A stretch of DNA of 64,000 nt from Mariniphaga sp040772505 (GTDB lineage Bacteria > Bacteroidota > Bacteroidia > Bacteroidales > Prolixibacteraceae), in contig JAXGYA010000001.1 in NCBI GenBank assembly GCA_040772505.1, positions 496,001 through 560,000 of the forward strand. The letters run 5' to 3'. Position numbers and translations under genes: made by a program. The notes beneath the pieces were generated by a model. That model was not told the DNA's origin. It saw only the letters and a list, made by a program, of their open reading frames with translations, and made no database searches. This document shows, in pieces, positions 26,416 to 34,291 of this stretch. The stretch's first letter is position 1, and each line of letters starts with the position of its first letter.

Positions 26416-26925
26416 ATGAGAAAAGTTCTATTTAAAAGTTTAAGTGTATTTATGGCGTTCACTTTTCTGCTGGCGCAAAATTTTTCAGCTTATGCAACCG
26501 AAAGTGTTTCCACATTTGATGAATCCGATTTTTCTTATGATGAAGCGATGTTACTTGCTGAACTTGAAGAGTTAGATGCTTTGGATGCATTTGTGGAAGT
26601 TAATGAGGGAATCACTTTTTCCGACCTTGAAACCAGCGAAAATTTGTTGGTTGTCAACATGGAAAATGCCGCAGCGCCCATGGGAATGGCAGGTCAGGGA
26701 GATGATGGACCACCGCTTGGAATTCCGTCATTCCTTTGGGGATGCGTTTTAGGTGTTGTAGGTATGCTCATTGTTTACATTATGACCGACAGCGATAAAG
26801 CTGAAACCAAAAAGGCATTGTGGGGTTGTGTAGCCTCAACGGCAGTATCGGTTGTCTTGTATATGGTAATTTGGGGAGCCTGGGCTGCAACAGCTACCTC
26901 AGTAGCTGCAACCGGGTATTATTGA
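26416..26925 (+). CDS. Small acidic exported protein with two membrane helices
   Basis: I do not recognise this 169-residue protein. It has a signal peptide (about residues 1-28, ending SAYATES). A very acidic stretch of about 60 residues rich in Asp, Glu and Leu follows, then a Gly/Pro/Met linker ('PMGMAGQGDDGPPLGIPS'). Two hydrophobic helices lie at the C-terminus (about 107-122 and 135-160), separated by a short charged loop with DSDKAETKK. The layout suggests a periplasmic acidic arm on a hairpin membrane anchor. A -7-like TATATTTG occurs at 26372-26379 without a good -33. A strong terminator follows, so it is transcribed mainly by itself, just ahead of the YidD-centred cluster. Confidence 0.7.
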   Translation: MRKVLFKSLSVFMAFTFLLAQNFSAYATESVSTFDESDFSYDEAMLLAELEELDALDAFVEVNEGITFSDLETSENLLVVNMENAAAPMGMAGQGDDGPPLGIPSFLWGCVLGVVGMLIVYIMTDSDKAETKKALWGCVASTAVSVVLYMVIWGAWAATATSVAATGYY

Positions 26926-26947
26926 AATTATTTAAACAAACGATTAC

Positions 26948-26982
26948 AAAGGCTGTTGAAGATTCGACAGCCTTTGCTTTTA
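26948..26982 (+). terminator. Rho-independent terminator after the small acidic membrane protein gene
   Basis: A 13-bp stem with one G:T pair (AAAGGCTGTTGAA with TTCGACAGCCTTT) and a tight loop is followed by GCTTTTATTT. It lies 22 bp after the stop and just before the start of the next gene, at 26989. Confidence 0.75.
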
Positions 26983-26988
26983 TTTACT

Positions 26989-27669
26989 ATGAGAATATCT
27001 ATTTTAATAGCTCTTATTTCTGGATTGTCTTTTCTGAATCTTTCTGCACAGGATTATTTTAGAATTGGGGTGGATTTTACCACAAAAACTAAGCCTGCTG
27101 ATGGAAAATCCAATTTGACCAAAGGAAAAGTTTTCTATGACAAATATTCAAAAGAACTGATTTATGATATCTATTTTCCCGAAAAAGAGAAATGGGTGGT
27201 TCAGGATTCGCATATTTATAAACTGATTAATGATTCTGTCTATTTTTCAGAAGAAATTCCCTCCCTGAATGATTTTACAATATTTCATCTTGCTCTAAAT
27301 TCAGACCTCACATATTTTGGACTTGACAAAGCCAATTACGCAATCAGTAAAGTGGACAAGAAAGGAGATTTGATTGTTACTTACTGGAAAATTCCACCGC
27401 AAATTCAAAAAATGATTGGCAGCATTGCTGTTGCCCGAAAAGATGACAGCCTGCACAGTGTAATTATCTCCAACGGAGATTTCCAAATCAGCAGCAAACA
27501 ATTTTTCAGGGATTATATCCGGATTGGTGGTTTTGAATTTCCGGGCACTGTAGTTCAGATTTTTTACGATTCGGAACAAAAGGAAAATTATCAGGTTATG
27601 GAATTTAAGAATATTGTTTTAAACGACATTCAAAATGAGGCGAACTACCATTATAAGCTGGAAAGATAA
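26989..27669 (+). CDS. Exported protein, possibly LolA-like fold, first gene of YidD cluster
   Basis: This 226-residue protein has a Sec signal peptide (MRISILIALISG...LSAQ). The mature part is beta-rich with alternating hydrophobic residues and repeated short strands ('KGKVFYDKYSKELIYDIYFP', 'IYKLINDSVYF', 'FPGTVVQIFYD'). That pattern is reminiscent of LolA/LolB-like half-barrels that bind lipid, but no diagnostic motif confirms it. The frame opens at 26956; the ATG at 26989 gives the clean signal peptide, and the upstream part runs through a terminator stem. Its 3' end overlaps the next gene by 35 bp, implying translational coupling with the exported YidD-like gene. Confidence 0.75.
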   Translation: MRISILIALISGLSFLNLSAQDYFRIGVDFTTKTKPADGKSNLTKGKVFYDKYSKELIYDIYFPEKEKWVVQDSHIYKLINDSVYFSEEIPSLNDFTIFHLALNSDLTYFGLDKANYAISKVDKKGDLIVTYWKIPPQIQKMIGSIAVARKDDSLHSVIISNGDFQISSKQFFRDYIRIGGFEFPGTVVQIFYDSEQKENYQVMEFKNIVLNDIQNEANYHYKLER

Positions 27670-28081
27670 AACATTGATTCCGGTAATACTTTTTTTGGCT
27701 TTGTTTTTTGTTTTTTTTGTTCCCGAAGCTAAAGCGCAGAAAGCTGATTTTGGTATAGATGAAATCAAAGGTTTGTTTGATGTGCACAGGCACACCCCTC
27801 CAAAATATTCCGAGAATCAGTCTAAACCGAAAAATGAACTTCAATTTTTAATGGCTTCGGGATTTAATGTTTACAAAGCCTTTTTTTCATCGCAAGACAA
27901 CCCCAGTTGTGTGTTTTATCCTTCCTGCTCCGAGTATTCCGTGTTATCTTTTCAGCAGAAAGGTTTACTCATGGGCACGCTCTACACTTTTGACCGCCTG
28001 TCCAGATGCCACCACTTTGTAAAACCGGGTCAATATGTTTTCGATCCTTCCAAAGAACGATTTTATGATCCTCTCAGGTAA
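27635..28081 (+). CDS. yidD: Exported/membrane-anchored YidD-like protein
   Basis: This 148-residue protein has an N-terminal hydrophobic segment (about residues 14-34) ending in AKAQ, so it is either secreted or anchored. Its C-terminal 75 residues match the YidD/DUF37 family: 'MASGFNVYKAFFSSQDNPSCVFYPSCSEYSVLSFQQKG' contains the CxFxPSCSxY core, and 'TLYTFDRLSRCHH' matches the RLxRC motif (Cys92, Cys98, Cys125). Canonical YidD is about 70-85 residues, cytoplasmic-side and linked to rnpA/yidC. This version is longer, carries a signal-like N-terminus and sits in a different cluster. It overlaps both neighbours (35 and 17 bp). A function beyond homology to a membrane-insertion helper is not known. 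Confidence 0.85.
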   Translation: MRRTTIISWKDKTLIPVILFLALFFVFFVPEAKAQKADFGIDEIKGLFDVHRHTPPKYSENQSKPKNELQFLMASGFNVYKAFFSSQDNPSCVFYPSCSEYSVLSFQQKGLLMGTLYTFDRLSRCHHFVKPGQYVFDPSKERFYDPLR

Positions 28082-28904
28082 AAAGATATTTCTATTCGTC
28101 AGCCTCATTTTTCTGCTTAAAACAAGCAGTTCACAAGATCTTTTTAACATTGAAAATTCAAAACGATTTGCAAATTATCTTATGAATACCCGTCAGTATC
28201 ATCTGGCAGCCATTGAATATGAGCGCATTTTAAATATATCTTCTGCCGATGAAGAAACGGGCACAAATCTTTTGAAAGCATACCGGTTTGATAACAATTG
28301 CACGCAATCGTTTCAGAACTTAAGAGCATTTGAGATTGAAAATTTTCTGAAAACCAACACTCTGGCAAAAGAATTTCTGAACCTCTCGCTTGCCTGCAAC
28401 TGTATCGGTCCCGCAGGTGAATTTGAACAGGCACTTTTGCCATTAGATGCAAACAGTCGTGCATTTTACAGGCTGGGATACCATTTTTTCAGGCATGAAA
28501 ACAACTCCCTGTTTATTTTAAAAAACTCACATAGAGATTTACTTGCTCATTCCTATCCGTCGCTATTGTATTCTGTTGAAAAACTGGAGAATTTCCGGAG
28601 GTTAAGTCCGGGGCTGGCTGCCGGCATGTCTGCAATTTTGCCCGGCAGCGGGAAAGCCTATTCCGGATTTTGGGGCGATGCACTAATGTCACTGGCTTTT
28701 GTTTCCACCAATGCATGGCTCTCCTACCGGGGATTTGATAAAAAAGGAGTGCAAAGCGCCAGTGGATGGATTTTTGGCGGGATTTCACTTGGGTTTTATC
28801 TGGGAAATATCTGGGGTTCAGGACACGCTGCCAGAACCCGCAATGAACTCCAATACGAAAAATTGTATGATGAAGCAAAAAATAATTTTCACAACCATTT
28901 TTAA
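28065..28904 (+). CDS. TPR-like protein with C-terminal membrane hairpin (DUF5683-like)
   Basis: This 279-residue protein starts with a signal-like hydrophobic segment (KKIFLFVSLIFLLKTSSSQ). Helical repeats with TPR character follow ('NYLMNTRQYHLAAIEYERIL'). Near residue 180 a Gly-rich hydrophobic region begins, 'GLAAGMSAILPGSGKAYSGFW', followed by 'DALMSLAFVSTNAWLSYRGF' and 'GWIFGGISLGFYLGNIWGSG'. The PGSGxxYxGxxxDA pattern recalls DUF5683/TM2-like membrane domains. The start at 28065 (MILSGKKIF) overlaps yidD by 17 bp. The next gene product has the same organisation, so the two may be diverged paralogues. Function unknown. Confidence 0.75.
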   Translation: MILSGKKIFLFVSLIFLLKTSSSQDLFNIENSKRFANYLMNTRQYHLAAIEYERILNISSADEETGTNLLKAYRFDNNCTQSFQNLRAFEIENFLKTNTLAKEFLNLSLACNCIGPAGEFEQALLPLDANSRAFYRLGYHFFRHENNSLFILKNSHRDLLAHSYPSLLYSVEKLENFRRLSPGLAAGMSAILPGSGKAYSGFWGDALMSLAFVSTNAWLSYRGFDKKGVQSASGWIFGGISLGFYLGNIWGSGHAARTRNELQYEKLYDEAKNNFHNHF

Positions 28905-29721
28905 TGTTTTTGCCCTTTTTTCTGCCGGTCAAAGCATAGCTGAAGTTTACCTTTTTGCCGAAAAACAATTTGAGGCAGGAAATTATATCGAAGCTTTAAC
29001 CGAGTACCAGCGTGTTGCTTTTTTTGATACAGATAATCGGTTTGAGAAAATTTATGAGAAAACAGGCGATCTATTTTACATTACCGGTGATTTTGATTCT
29101 GCATTAAGAAATTACAGCATTGCAGCAAGGATAGAAAAAAGCGACAGCATAAAAACCGAAATTCACATAAAAAAAGCATTCTGTTTTTTTAAACAGGAAA
29201 ATTATCTTTTTGCTGTGAATGAGTTGATGTCGGCAGGTGCTCCAAAAAGTTACCCGTTGAAAGAGAAACTTCATCTTTATACCGGTGTTGCCTGGTTTGG
29301 CGCTGAAGAATACGATGAAGCGCTCGTGAGTTTTGGCAAATTATTGCCTGATGAAGAAGTTCCCGGGTTGGAAAACATTTTTCTTCAGTTTGAGAAAAAA
29401 CAGAAACGTTTCAGACCCGGAAAAATTGAAACACTCAGTATTATTTTCCCGGGGTTAGGTCAACTCTATTGCGGAGATATAACCAGCGGAGTCAACTCGG
29501 TTGTTCTGGTTGGCGGTCTGGCTGCCCTTGGTATATGGGCATGGCAAACTTACGGTGTGTTGGATGCGTTGCTTTCGGTTGGTTCATGGTATTACAGGTA
29601 TTACACGGGAGGCATTCAGAATGCAAAAGCTGCTGCCCACGAAAAAATCGCCCATGAAAAAGAGAAAACCTATCTTGAAATCATTCACTTGATGGAAAAA
29701 AACCTAAAACCTGTTCCATGA
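28870..29721 (+). CDS. TPR protein with C-terminal membrane hairpin, paralogue-like to the upstream gene
   Basis: This 283-residue protein (ATG at 28870; another ATG at 28867) has a signal peptide-like start (MKQKIIFTTIFNVFALFSAGQ). Several TPR-like helical pairs occupy about residues 20-170 ('EKQFEAGNYIEALTEYQRVAF', 'GDFDSALRNYSIAARIEKS', 'EEYDEALVSFGKLLP'). A hydrophobic Gly-rich region follows, 'LSIIFPGLGQLYCGDITSG' and 'SVVLVGGLAALGIWAWQTYG'. The PGLGQLYxGD pattern matches the PGSGKAYSGFWGD pattern in the preceding gene. It overlaps that gene by 35 bp and overlaps the next one by 4 bp. It probably forms part of a membrane-bound assembly with its neighbours. No known function. Confidence 0.78.
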   Translation: MKQKIIFTTIFNVFALFSAGQSIAEVYLFAEKQFEAGNYIEALTEYQRVAFFDTDNRFEKIYEKTGDLFYITGDFDSALRNYSIAARIEKSDSIKTEIHIKKAFCFFKQENYLFAVNELMSAGAPKSYPLKEKLHLYTGVAWFGAEEYDEALVSFGKLLPDEEVPGLENIFLQFEKKQKRFRPGKIETLSIIFPGLGQLYCGDITSGVNSVVLVGGLAALGIWAWQTYGVLDALLSVGSWYYRYYTGGIQNAKAAAHEKIAHEKEKTYLEIIHLMEKNLKPVP

Positions 29722-30455
29722 TAAAACGCTGCTTTCTCATCTCAATAATATTTTTGGCAAATGCAGCCGGCAGTTTTGCAAGTGATGATGAAGAACTTGT
29801 AAACAATATATTTATGCTGATTTACAATCAGCAATTTCCCGAAGCGGAAATGATTCTTCAGACTCACAACGATAAACTGGAAAAATCCAGTTTCTATTTT
29901 TTAACTTTAGACTTAAACTGGTGGAAATTTATTCTCTCCCCTTCTGAAATGAGTTCGCGGCAGTTTAACACATTGCTGAAAACGATAAAAAGTGAAAAAA
30001 ACATTGCTGCTGAGGATAATATCAACCGGCTGATTTGGTTGTCCTATCAGATGCGCTTTGAATTGAAAAGGTATAATTTCTTTGCCACTGCCGTCCTGCA
30101 TTCCGAGATAAAAAAGGTGCTTGGTGAGATAAATGAAAATGGGGCGGAATATAAAGAGGGTAAAATGAAACTATTCCGTCTTTACACTGCTCTGTTTAAA
30201 TATTATGACAATATTCTCAATCCGTTTTTTCAGGAGAGTAAGCGCAGGGCAAGAGCTGAAGCTCTTAACGAGATTGAATCGCTTGCTATTGAGAATAGCC
30301 GGGTCGTTTCCACTCTTGCCAACTATTTTTTGGGGAAGATATACTTAGACTATGAGAAAAAACCGGCAGAAGGCAACCGGCACTACAAAATTTTAGTTGA
30401 AAAATATCCCCACAACAGGCTCTTCCGTGAAATGCTGGCGATGTCGGGCAAGTGA
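29718..30455 (+). CDS. Exported helical-repeat protein, last gene of YidD cluster
   Basis: This 245-residue protein has a Sec signal peptide (MIKRCFLISIIFLANAAGSFAS) and a helical mature region with an acidic start (DDEELVNNIF). Segments such as 'NQQFPEAEMILQTHND' and 'TLANYFLGKIYLDYEKKPAEG' look like TPR-type helices. There is no membrane helix beyond the signal, so it should be periplasmic or surface-exposed. The ATG overlaps the stop of the previous gene (ATGA overlap, 4 bp), the clearest translational coupling in the cluster. It ends 6 bp from the convergent zinc-ribbon gene. Function unknown. Confidence 0.75.
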   Translation: MIKRCFLISIIFLANAAGSFASDDEELVNNIFMLIYNQQFPEAEMILQTHNDKLEKSSFYFLTLDLNWWKFILSPSEMSSRQFNTLLKTIKSEKNIAAEDNINRLIWLSYQMRFELKRYNFFATAVLHSEIKKVLGEINENGAEYKEGKMKLFRLYTALFKYYDNILNPFFQESKRRARAEALNEIESLAIENSRVVSTLANYFLGKIYLDYEKKPAEGNRHYKILVEKYPHNRLFREMLAMSGK

Positions 30456-30461
30456 CAAACC

Positions 30462-30878
30462 CTAATTCCATAAAACCATTTTCTGCGGACGGGAGCGGAA
30501 GGTGTCTTTTCTGCATACGGGACAAATTGCATTTTTCAACCGGTGAATATTGGTTAACTTCAGTCGTGCCCGGCATTCTGTACAGCGGAACTCACTTTTG
30601 TAAATGGGAACTCCGTCGTCATACAGAGCTACACAAATCTTTTCATGCAGCAGTCCGCAACGGGCACATTTGTAAATTTTGAAACTGGCATCCAAAAAAA
30701 GGTTTTTGTGCTTCAGCGCAAGTCTCTTTAATGCGTTGTGTGTCTTGTGGTGAAACAGTTTTATGCTGCCATTTAAATACTCATTCAGCGGTTGTGGATG
30801 AATCAGATAACCGTGGCCTAAGTTGAAAGTGGTTTCAAATCCACAGGTTTCGCAGCGGTATGCGTAAGCATGTCCCAT
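30462..30878 (-). CDS. Small protein with four CxxC zinc-ribbon motifs
   Basis: This 138-residue protein contains four CxxC pairs: CETC near the start, CARC in the middle, CTEC and CPVC in the last third. They can form two zinc ribbons. Between them lies a His-rich helical stretch ('LFHHKTHNALKRLALKHKN'). The frame opens at 30908, but the ATG at 30878 (MGHAYAYRCETCG) places the first zinc knuckle immediately after the start and is preferred. No signal peptide is present, so it is cytoplasmic. A nucleic acid-binding or protein-binding role would be typical for such ribbons, but I do not recognise a named family. Confidence 0.75.
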   Translation of the reverse strand: MGHAYAYRCETCGFETTFNLGHGYLIHPQPLNEYLNGSIKLFHHKTHNALKRLALKHKNLFLDASFKIYKCARCGLLHEKICVALYDDGVPIYKSEFRCTECRARLKLTNIHRLKNAICPVCRKDTFRSRPQKMVLWN

Positions 30879-31079
30879 GATTTTGATTTTATGCTCTGAA
30901 TATAGCAAAAATCGATGAAAATCAAGCTAAACATTCAGTAAATTTTCAATCTCCTGTTTTTTGTTATCCGTTTTTTAGCGTAAAAATTTAAAAATGGAAT
31001 CAGCAAAGGGCATTTAAAGTGCTTAAATGCACAGTGAATTTGCACATTGAAAAAATAATGCTGAAAGGGTGTCAGGAAA

Positions 31080-32162
31080 TCACCATTTATAGACGATGGA
31101 ATTGATATTCATTCCTGCGCCAACAGAGCATAAGACAATATAGTCTCCTTCTTTAATCTTATGTCCGTTAATTTTATTTTTAGCCACCAGATCGAGCAAA
31201 GTTGGGACAGTAGCTGTGGATGAATTTCCCAGATAATTAATAGTCATGGGCATAATTCCTTCAGGAACTTGCGTTTCACCGTATAGTTTGAAAACTCCTC
31301 TAAGAATGGCTTCGTCCATTTTTTCATTTGCCTGATGGATGAGCACTTTTTTAATGTCTTTCAAGTGGATGCCTGCTTTTTCAATGCTCTCCTTCACCAC
31401 TAACGGAACAGTCTTTATAGCATAGATATATAGCTTATGCCCCGACATTTTAATCCAGAGTTCGTTTCCCGGTGTGTTGGGATTATTTGAGCTGCCTAAG
31501 GTGAGCAGCTTTGCATAGTCGGCTGAATCGGAACGGCTTGCGTGAGAAATCAAGCCAGTGGGCGAATCGCTTTCCACGCCTTCAACGATGGTTGCGCCAG
31601 CGCCGTCGGCATAAATCATGGAATCCCGGTCATGTGGGTCGGAGATGCGCGAAAGCACATCGGCGCCAACAACCACGCCTCGCTTCATCGTTCCGCTTTT
31701 GATATAGGCATCGGCAACAATCATGGATTGTGTCCATCCCGGGCAGCCGGAAATAACATCATGGCAGATGCACGCCGGATTCTGAATTTTCAGTTTCATT
31801 TTCACCTTGTTGGCCAGACTGGGAAGCACATCAATGCGGACATTCTTTTCCTTTATATCTCCAAAATTGTGGGAAACAATAATAAAATCGAGACTATCTA
31901 AAGAAACTCCGGATGAATTGCATGCGTCCTGAACAGCCAATACTGCCAAATCGGAAGTTAGCTGATTGTCGGCAGCATAGCGGCGCTCATCAATATTGGT
32001 TATTTCTTGAAACTTCTGAATAATCTCTTCGTTGGACTTGTCAAACGGTTTTTTAGTAGTTCCATCAAAAAACTGATTGTCCATAAAATCCCGGTTCACA
32101 ACTATTTTTGATGGGAGATAACTTCCCGTTCCTATAATACGAGTATAAATTTGTTTTGCCAT
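31080..32162 (-). CDS. 3-oxoacyl-ACP synthase III-like thiolase-fold enzyme
   Basis: This 360-residue protein is a KAS III (FabH)-type condensing enzyme. It starts with the family pattern 'TRIIGTGSYLPSKIVVN'. The catalytic Cys140 lies in 'ICHDVISGCPGWTQ', the His in 'KVLIHQANEKMDEAI' and the Asn in 'INYLGNSSTATVPTLLD', completing the Cys-His-Asn triad. The YADGAGATIVE segment is also typical. It is about 30 residues longer than E. coli FabH. It could start fatty acid synthesis, or act as one of the paralogous FabH-like enzymes used for branched or aryl-polyene-type products. It follows lpxH at 33 bp on the same strand. Confidence 0.88.
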   Translation of the reverse strand: MAKQIYTRIIGTGSYLPSKIVVNRDFMDNQFFDGTTKKPFDKSNEEIIQKFQEITNIDERRYAADNQLTSDLAVLAVQDACNSSGVSLDSLDFIIVSHNFGDIKEKNVRIDVLPSLANKVKMKLKIQNPACICHDVISGCPGWTQSMIVADAYIKSGTMKRGVVVGADVLSRISDPHDRDSMIYADGAGATIVEGVESDSPTGLISHASRSDSADYAKLLTLGSSNNPNTPGNELWIKMSGHKLYIYAIKTVPLVVKESIEKAGIHLKDIKKVLIHQANEKMDEAILRGVFKLYGETQVPEGIMPMTINYLGNSSTATVPTLLDLVAKNKINGHKIKEGDYIVLCSVGAGMNINSIVYKW

Positions 32163-32195
32163 ACTTACTCAACTTCTCAAGTTTTCAACTAATCA

Positions 32196-32945
32196 CTACT
32201 TGTGAAATTTGCTCAAAGTTACTTTTCTGCCATCAAATGTGGCATAGGAGTAATTTTTAATCCAATCGCCAAGCAGAATCAGACGTGAGTTATTGTTCAC
32301 TTCCACATCAGCCATTTGATGACGGTGCCCAAAGATAAAATAATCTATCCACTCCTTTTTCAAATAGGTTTCAGCAAAATTATACATGCATTCATTCTTA
32401 ACCTTAAATTGTTCTTTGGCAGCATCATTCGACAAGCGGCTTGACTCCGACCAGCGGTGTGCCAGATAAAAAGCAAAGTTGGGGTGAAGCCTGGAAAAGA
32501 GCCATTGCATCTTTTTACTTGTGAATATTTTTTTTATAAACAGATAGGCTTTGTCGCCGGGGTCGAGTCCGTCTCCGTGAGCTAAAAAGAACTTTTTGCC
32601 GCCAATTTCGGTCACGAGGCTATCCCGGTGAAGGGTCAGTCCAATTTCACAGGTCAAATAGTCGAATACCCATAAGTCGTGATTACCTGTAAAAAAATGA
32701 ATGGATACACCGCTGTCGGATAAATCGGCAAGCCGTCCCAGAATTCTTGTAAAACCGCGCGGCACAACTTTTTTATATTCAAACCAAAAATCAAAAATAT
32801 CCCCCATTAGATATAGTGCAGCAGCATCTTTTGCAATGAAGTCAAGCCATTGTGCAAAAAGCATTTCTCTTTCGCGGTTGTTCTTAAGAGCCGGTGCTCC
32901 AAGGTGAACATCAGAAACAAAATATATTTTCTCTTTTTCAGACAA
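32196..32945 (-). CDS. lpxH: UDP-2,3-diacylglucosamine diphosphatase (LpxH-like)
   Basis: This 249-residue calcineurin-like metallophosphoesterase has all metal motifs: DVHLGAP near the start, LMGDIFDFW, FFTGNHDLW, AHGDGLD and the final FGHRHQM. The order and the 'DIFDFWFEY' segment match LpxH, which cleaves UDP-2,3-diacylglucosamine to lipid X in lipid A synthesis at the inner membrane. Another lipid A gene, lpxK, lies at 43287-44396. It sits between a KAS III-like gene (33 bp downstream) and a thioredoxin-fold lipoprotein gene (25 bp upstream) in one probable operon. Confidence 0.92.
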   Translation of the reverse strand: MSEKEKIYFVSDVHLGAPALKNNREREMLFAQWLDFIAKDAAALYLMGDIFDFWFEYKKVVPRGFTRILGRLADLSDSGVSIHFFTGNHDLWVFDYLTCEIGLTLHRDSLVTEIGGKKFFLAHGDGLDPGDKAYLFIKKIFTSKKMQWLFSRLHPNFAFYLAHRWSESSRLSNDAAKEQFKVKNECMYNFAETYLKKEWIDYFIFGHRHQMADVEVNNNSRLILLGDWIKNYSYATFDGRKVTLSKFHK

Positions 32946-32970
32946 GTCTGGTTGTTTAATTTTCGGAAAC

Positions 32971-34131
32971 TTAATTGAGAATTCTCGAAAGGGCTTTGTC
33001 CAAAGCCGGACCTGAGAGGTCTTTAGCGATGATGATTCCCTCTTTATTCATTAAATAGTTGTACGGAATAGTTTGAACATTATAGTGAAGCACAGCCAGA
33101 TAGCTGCCTTCCATGTCGCCAACGTTCACCCATGTCAGTCCATCCTGATCAATGGCATCTACCCACTCAATCCGGTTTTTATCCACGCTAACCTGATAAA
33201 TTTCAAAGCCTTTATCCCTATATTTTTGGTATGCTTCCACCAAAGCTTCATTTTGAATTCGGGAATTCCGGTCAACTGCCGACCAAAACTGGAGGAGCAC
33301 TGTTTTTCCACGCAGTGATGACAATGCTATTTCTTTCCCGTTCTCATCGGGCAAAACGATGTCCGGGCTGTTATCTCCCTGTTCACGGATAAACTGCTGC
33401 ATGCGAAAACTCTGTTCCTCTTTAATCATTTGCAGCGTATTTTGATAAAGCGCTTTCACATGACCGGAGTTCGGATAAACTGCATGAAGCGCCGATGCTG
33501 CAACACGCATGGGTTGTAGCTCCTGAATCACATACTCCTGATCGTTAAATTTTTGATAAAGCGCCAGCACGCAGGCCATGGAAAATGCGTTATCCATGAT
33601 GAACTGTGTTGAAAATTCAGTTTGTGCTTTTTTTATGGAGTCTATTGCCGCCTCCCATTTGGTTTTCAACAACGGATAATCGGGGTTTCTGATATTTAAA
33701 TTCATTAGTGATTGTAATGAGTCCAGTTTTTTTCTCGTGGATAATAACCGGTCATTCAGTATTTTAACCTGCGACGAACCCGGTGAGCCCTCAACCCTGT
33801 AGCTGCGCTCAAAATTTGCAGCATCCGCTTCCACAACTACCTGCTCAAGCGAATCTAAAAGCAACGTGATGAACTTTTGTCCGGAAAGTTTCAGAAGATA
33901 ATAGGTGGGCATTGAGGTTTTTCCCTTAAAGAAAAAATCACCGTTTTTATTGATTTTGACAGAGTCAACAGGTTTTGTAGCAGCAACCAACAGCTCTTCA
34001 AGATAGATTATTTCTCCTTCTGCATGGGTAATTTTTCCATGTATGGTAAATAATCCCTCCTGTTTGCTGCAGCCTGCTGACAGCAAAATAACGGAAAGTC
34101 CCGATATGAGTACTTTTCTCAAATTCATCAT
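32971..34131 (-). CDS. Thioredoxin-fold lipoprotein with DUF4369 domain, no CxxC
   Basis: This 386-residue lipoprotein (lipobox ending at Cys21, LLSAGC) has the common Bacteroidota layout. An N-terminal DUF4369 beta domain (about 26-115: 'FTIHGKITHAEGEIIYLEE') is followed by a helical linker and a C-terminal AhpC/TSA-TlpA-like thioredoxin fold ('PDIVLPDENGKEIALSSLRGKTVLLQFW'). In active TlpA/ResA proteins the next residues carry a CxxC pair. Here W283 is followed by SAVDRNSR, so both Cys are missing. The rest of the fold, including the cis-Pro region 'VQTIPYNYLMNKEG', remains. It is probably not a disulfide reductase; a binding or chaperone role is possible. It heads an operon with lpxH and the KAS III-like gene. 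Confidence 0.9.
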   Translation of the reverse strand: MMNLRKVLISGLSVILLSAGCSKQEGLFTIHGKITHAEGEIIYLEELLVAATKPVDSVKINKNGDFFFKGKTSMPTYYLLKLSGQKFITLLLDSLEQVVVEADAANFERSYRVEGSPGSSQVKILNDRLLSTRKKLDSLQSLMNLNIRNPDYPLLKTKWEAAIDSIKKAQTEFSTQFIMDNAFSMACVLALYQKFNDQEYVIQELQPMRVAASALHAVYPNSGHVKALYQNTLQMIKEEQSFRMQQFIREQGDNSPDIVLPDENGKEIALSSLRGKTVLLQFWSAVDRNSRIQNEALVEAYQKYRDKGFEIYQVSVDKNRIEWVDAIDQDGLTWVNVGDMEGSYLAVLHYNVQTIPYNYLMNKEGIIIAKDLSGPALDKALSRILN

Positions 34132-34291
34132 TTTAATTTAAAGGGCATAAAATTAACAAATTCCAATATTTGAAAAATAACATTTCCGAAAAATAACATT
34201 ATTTAAAGAATGCAGGGCAATTTCAAATTTCCAAAAGAATGGTAATTAATAATTGCGAAAAATATTTTATGTTCGTTGGCTGACAAAAAAA

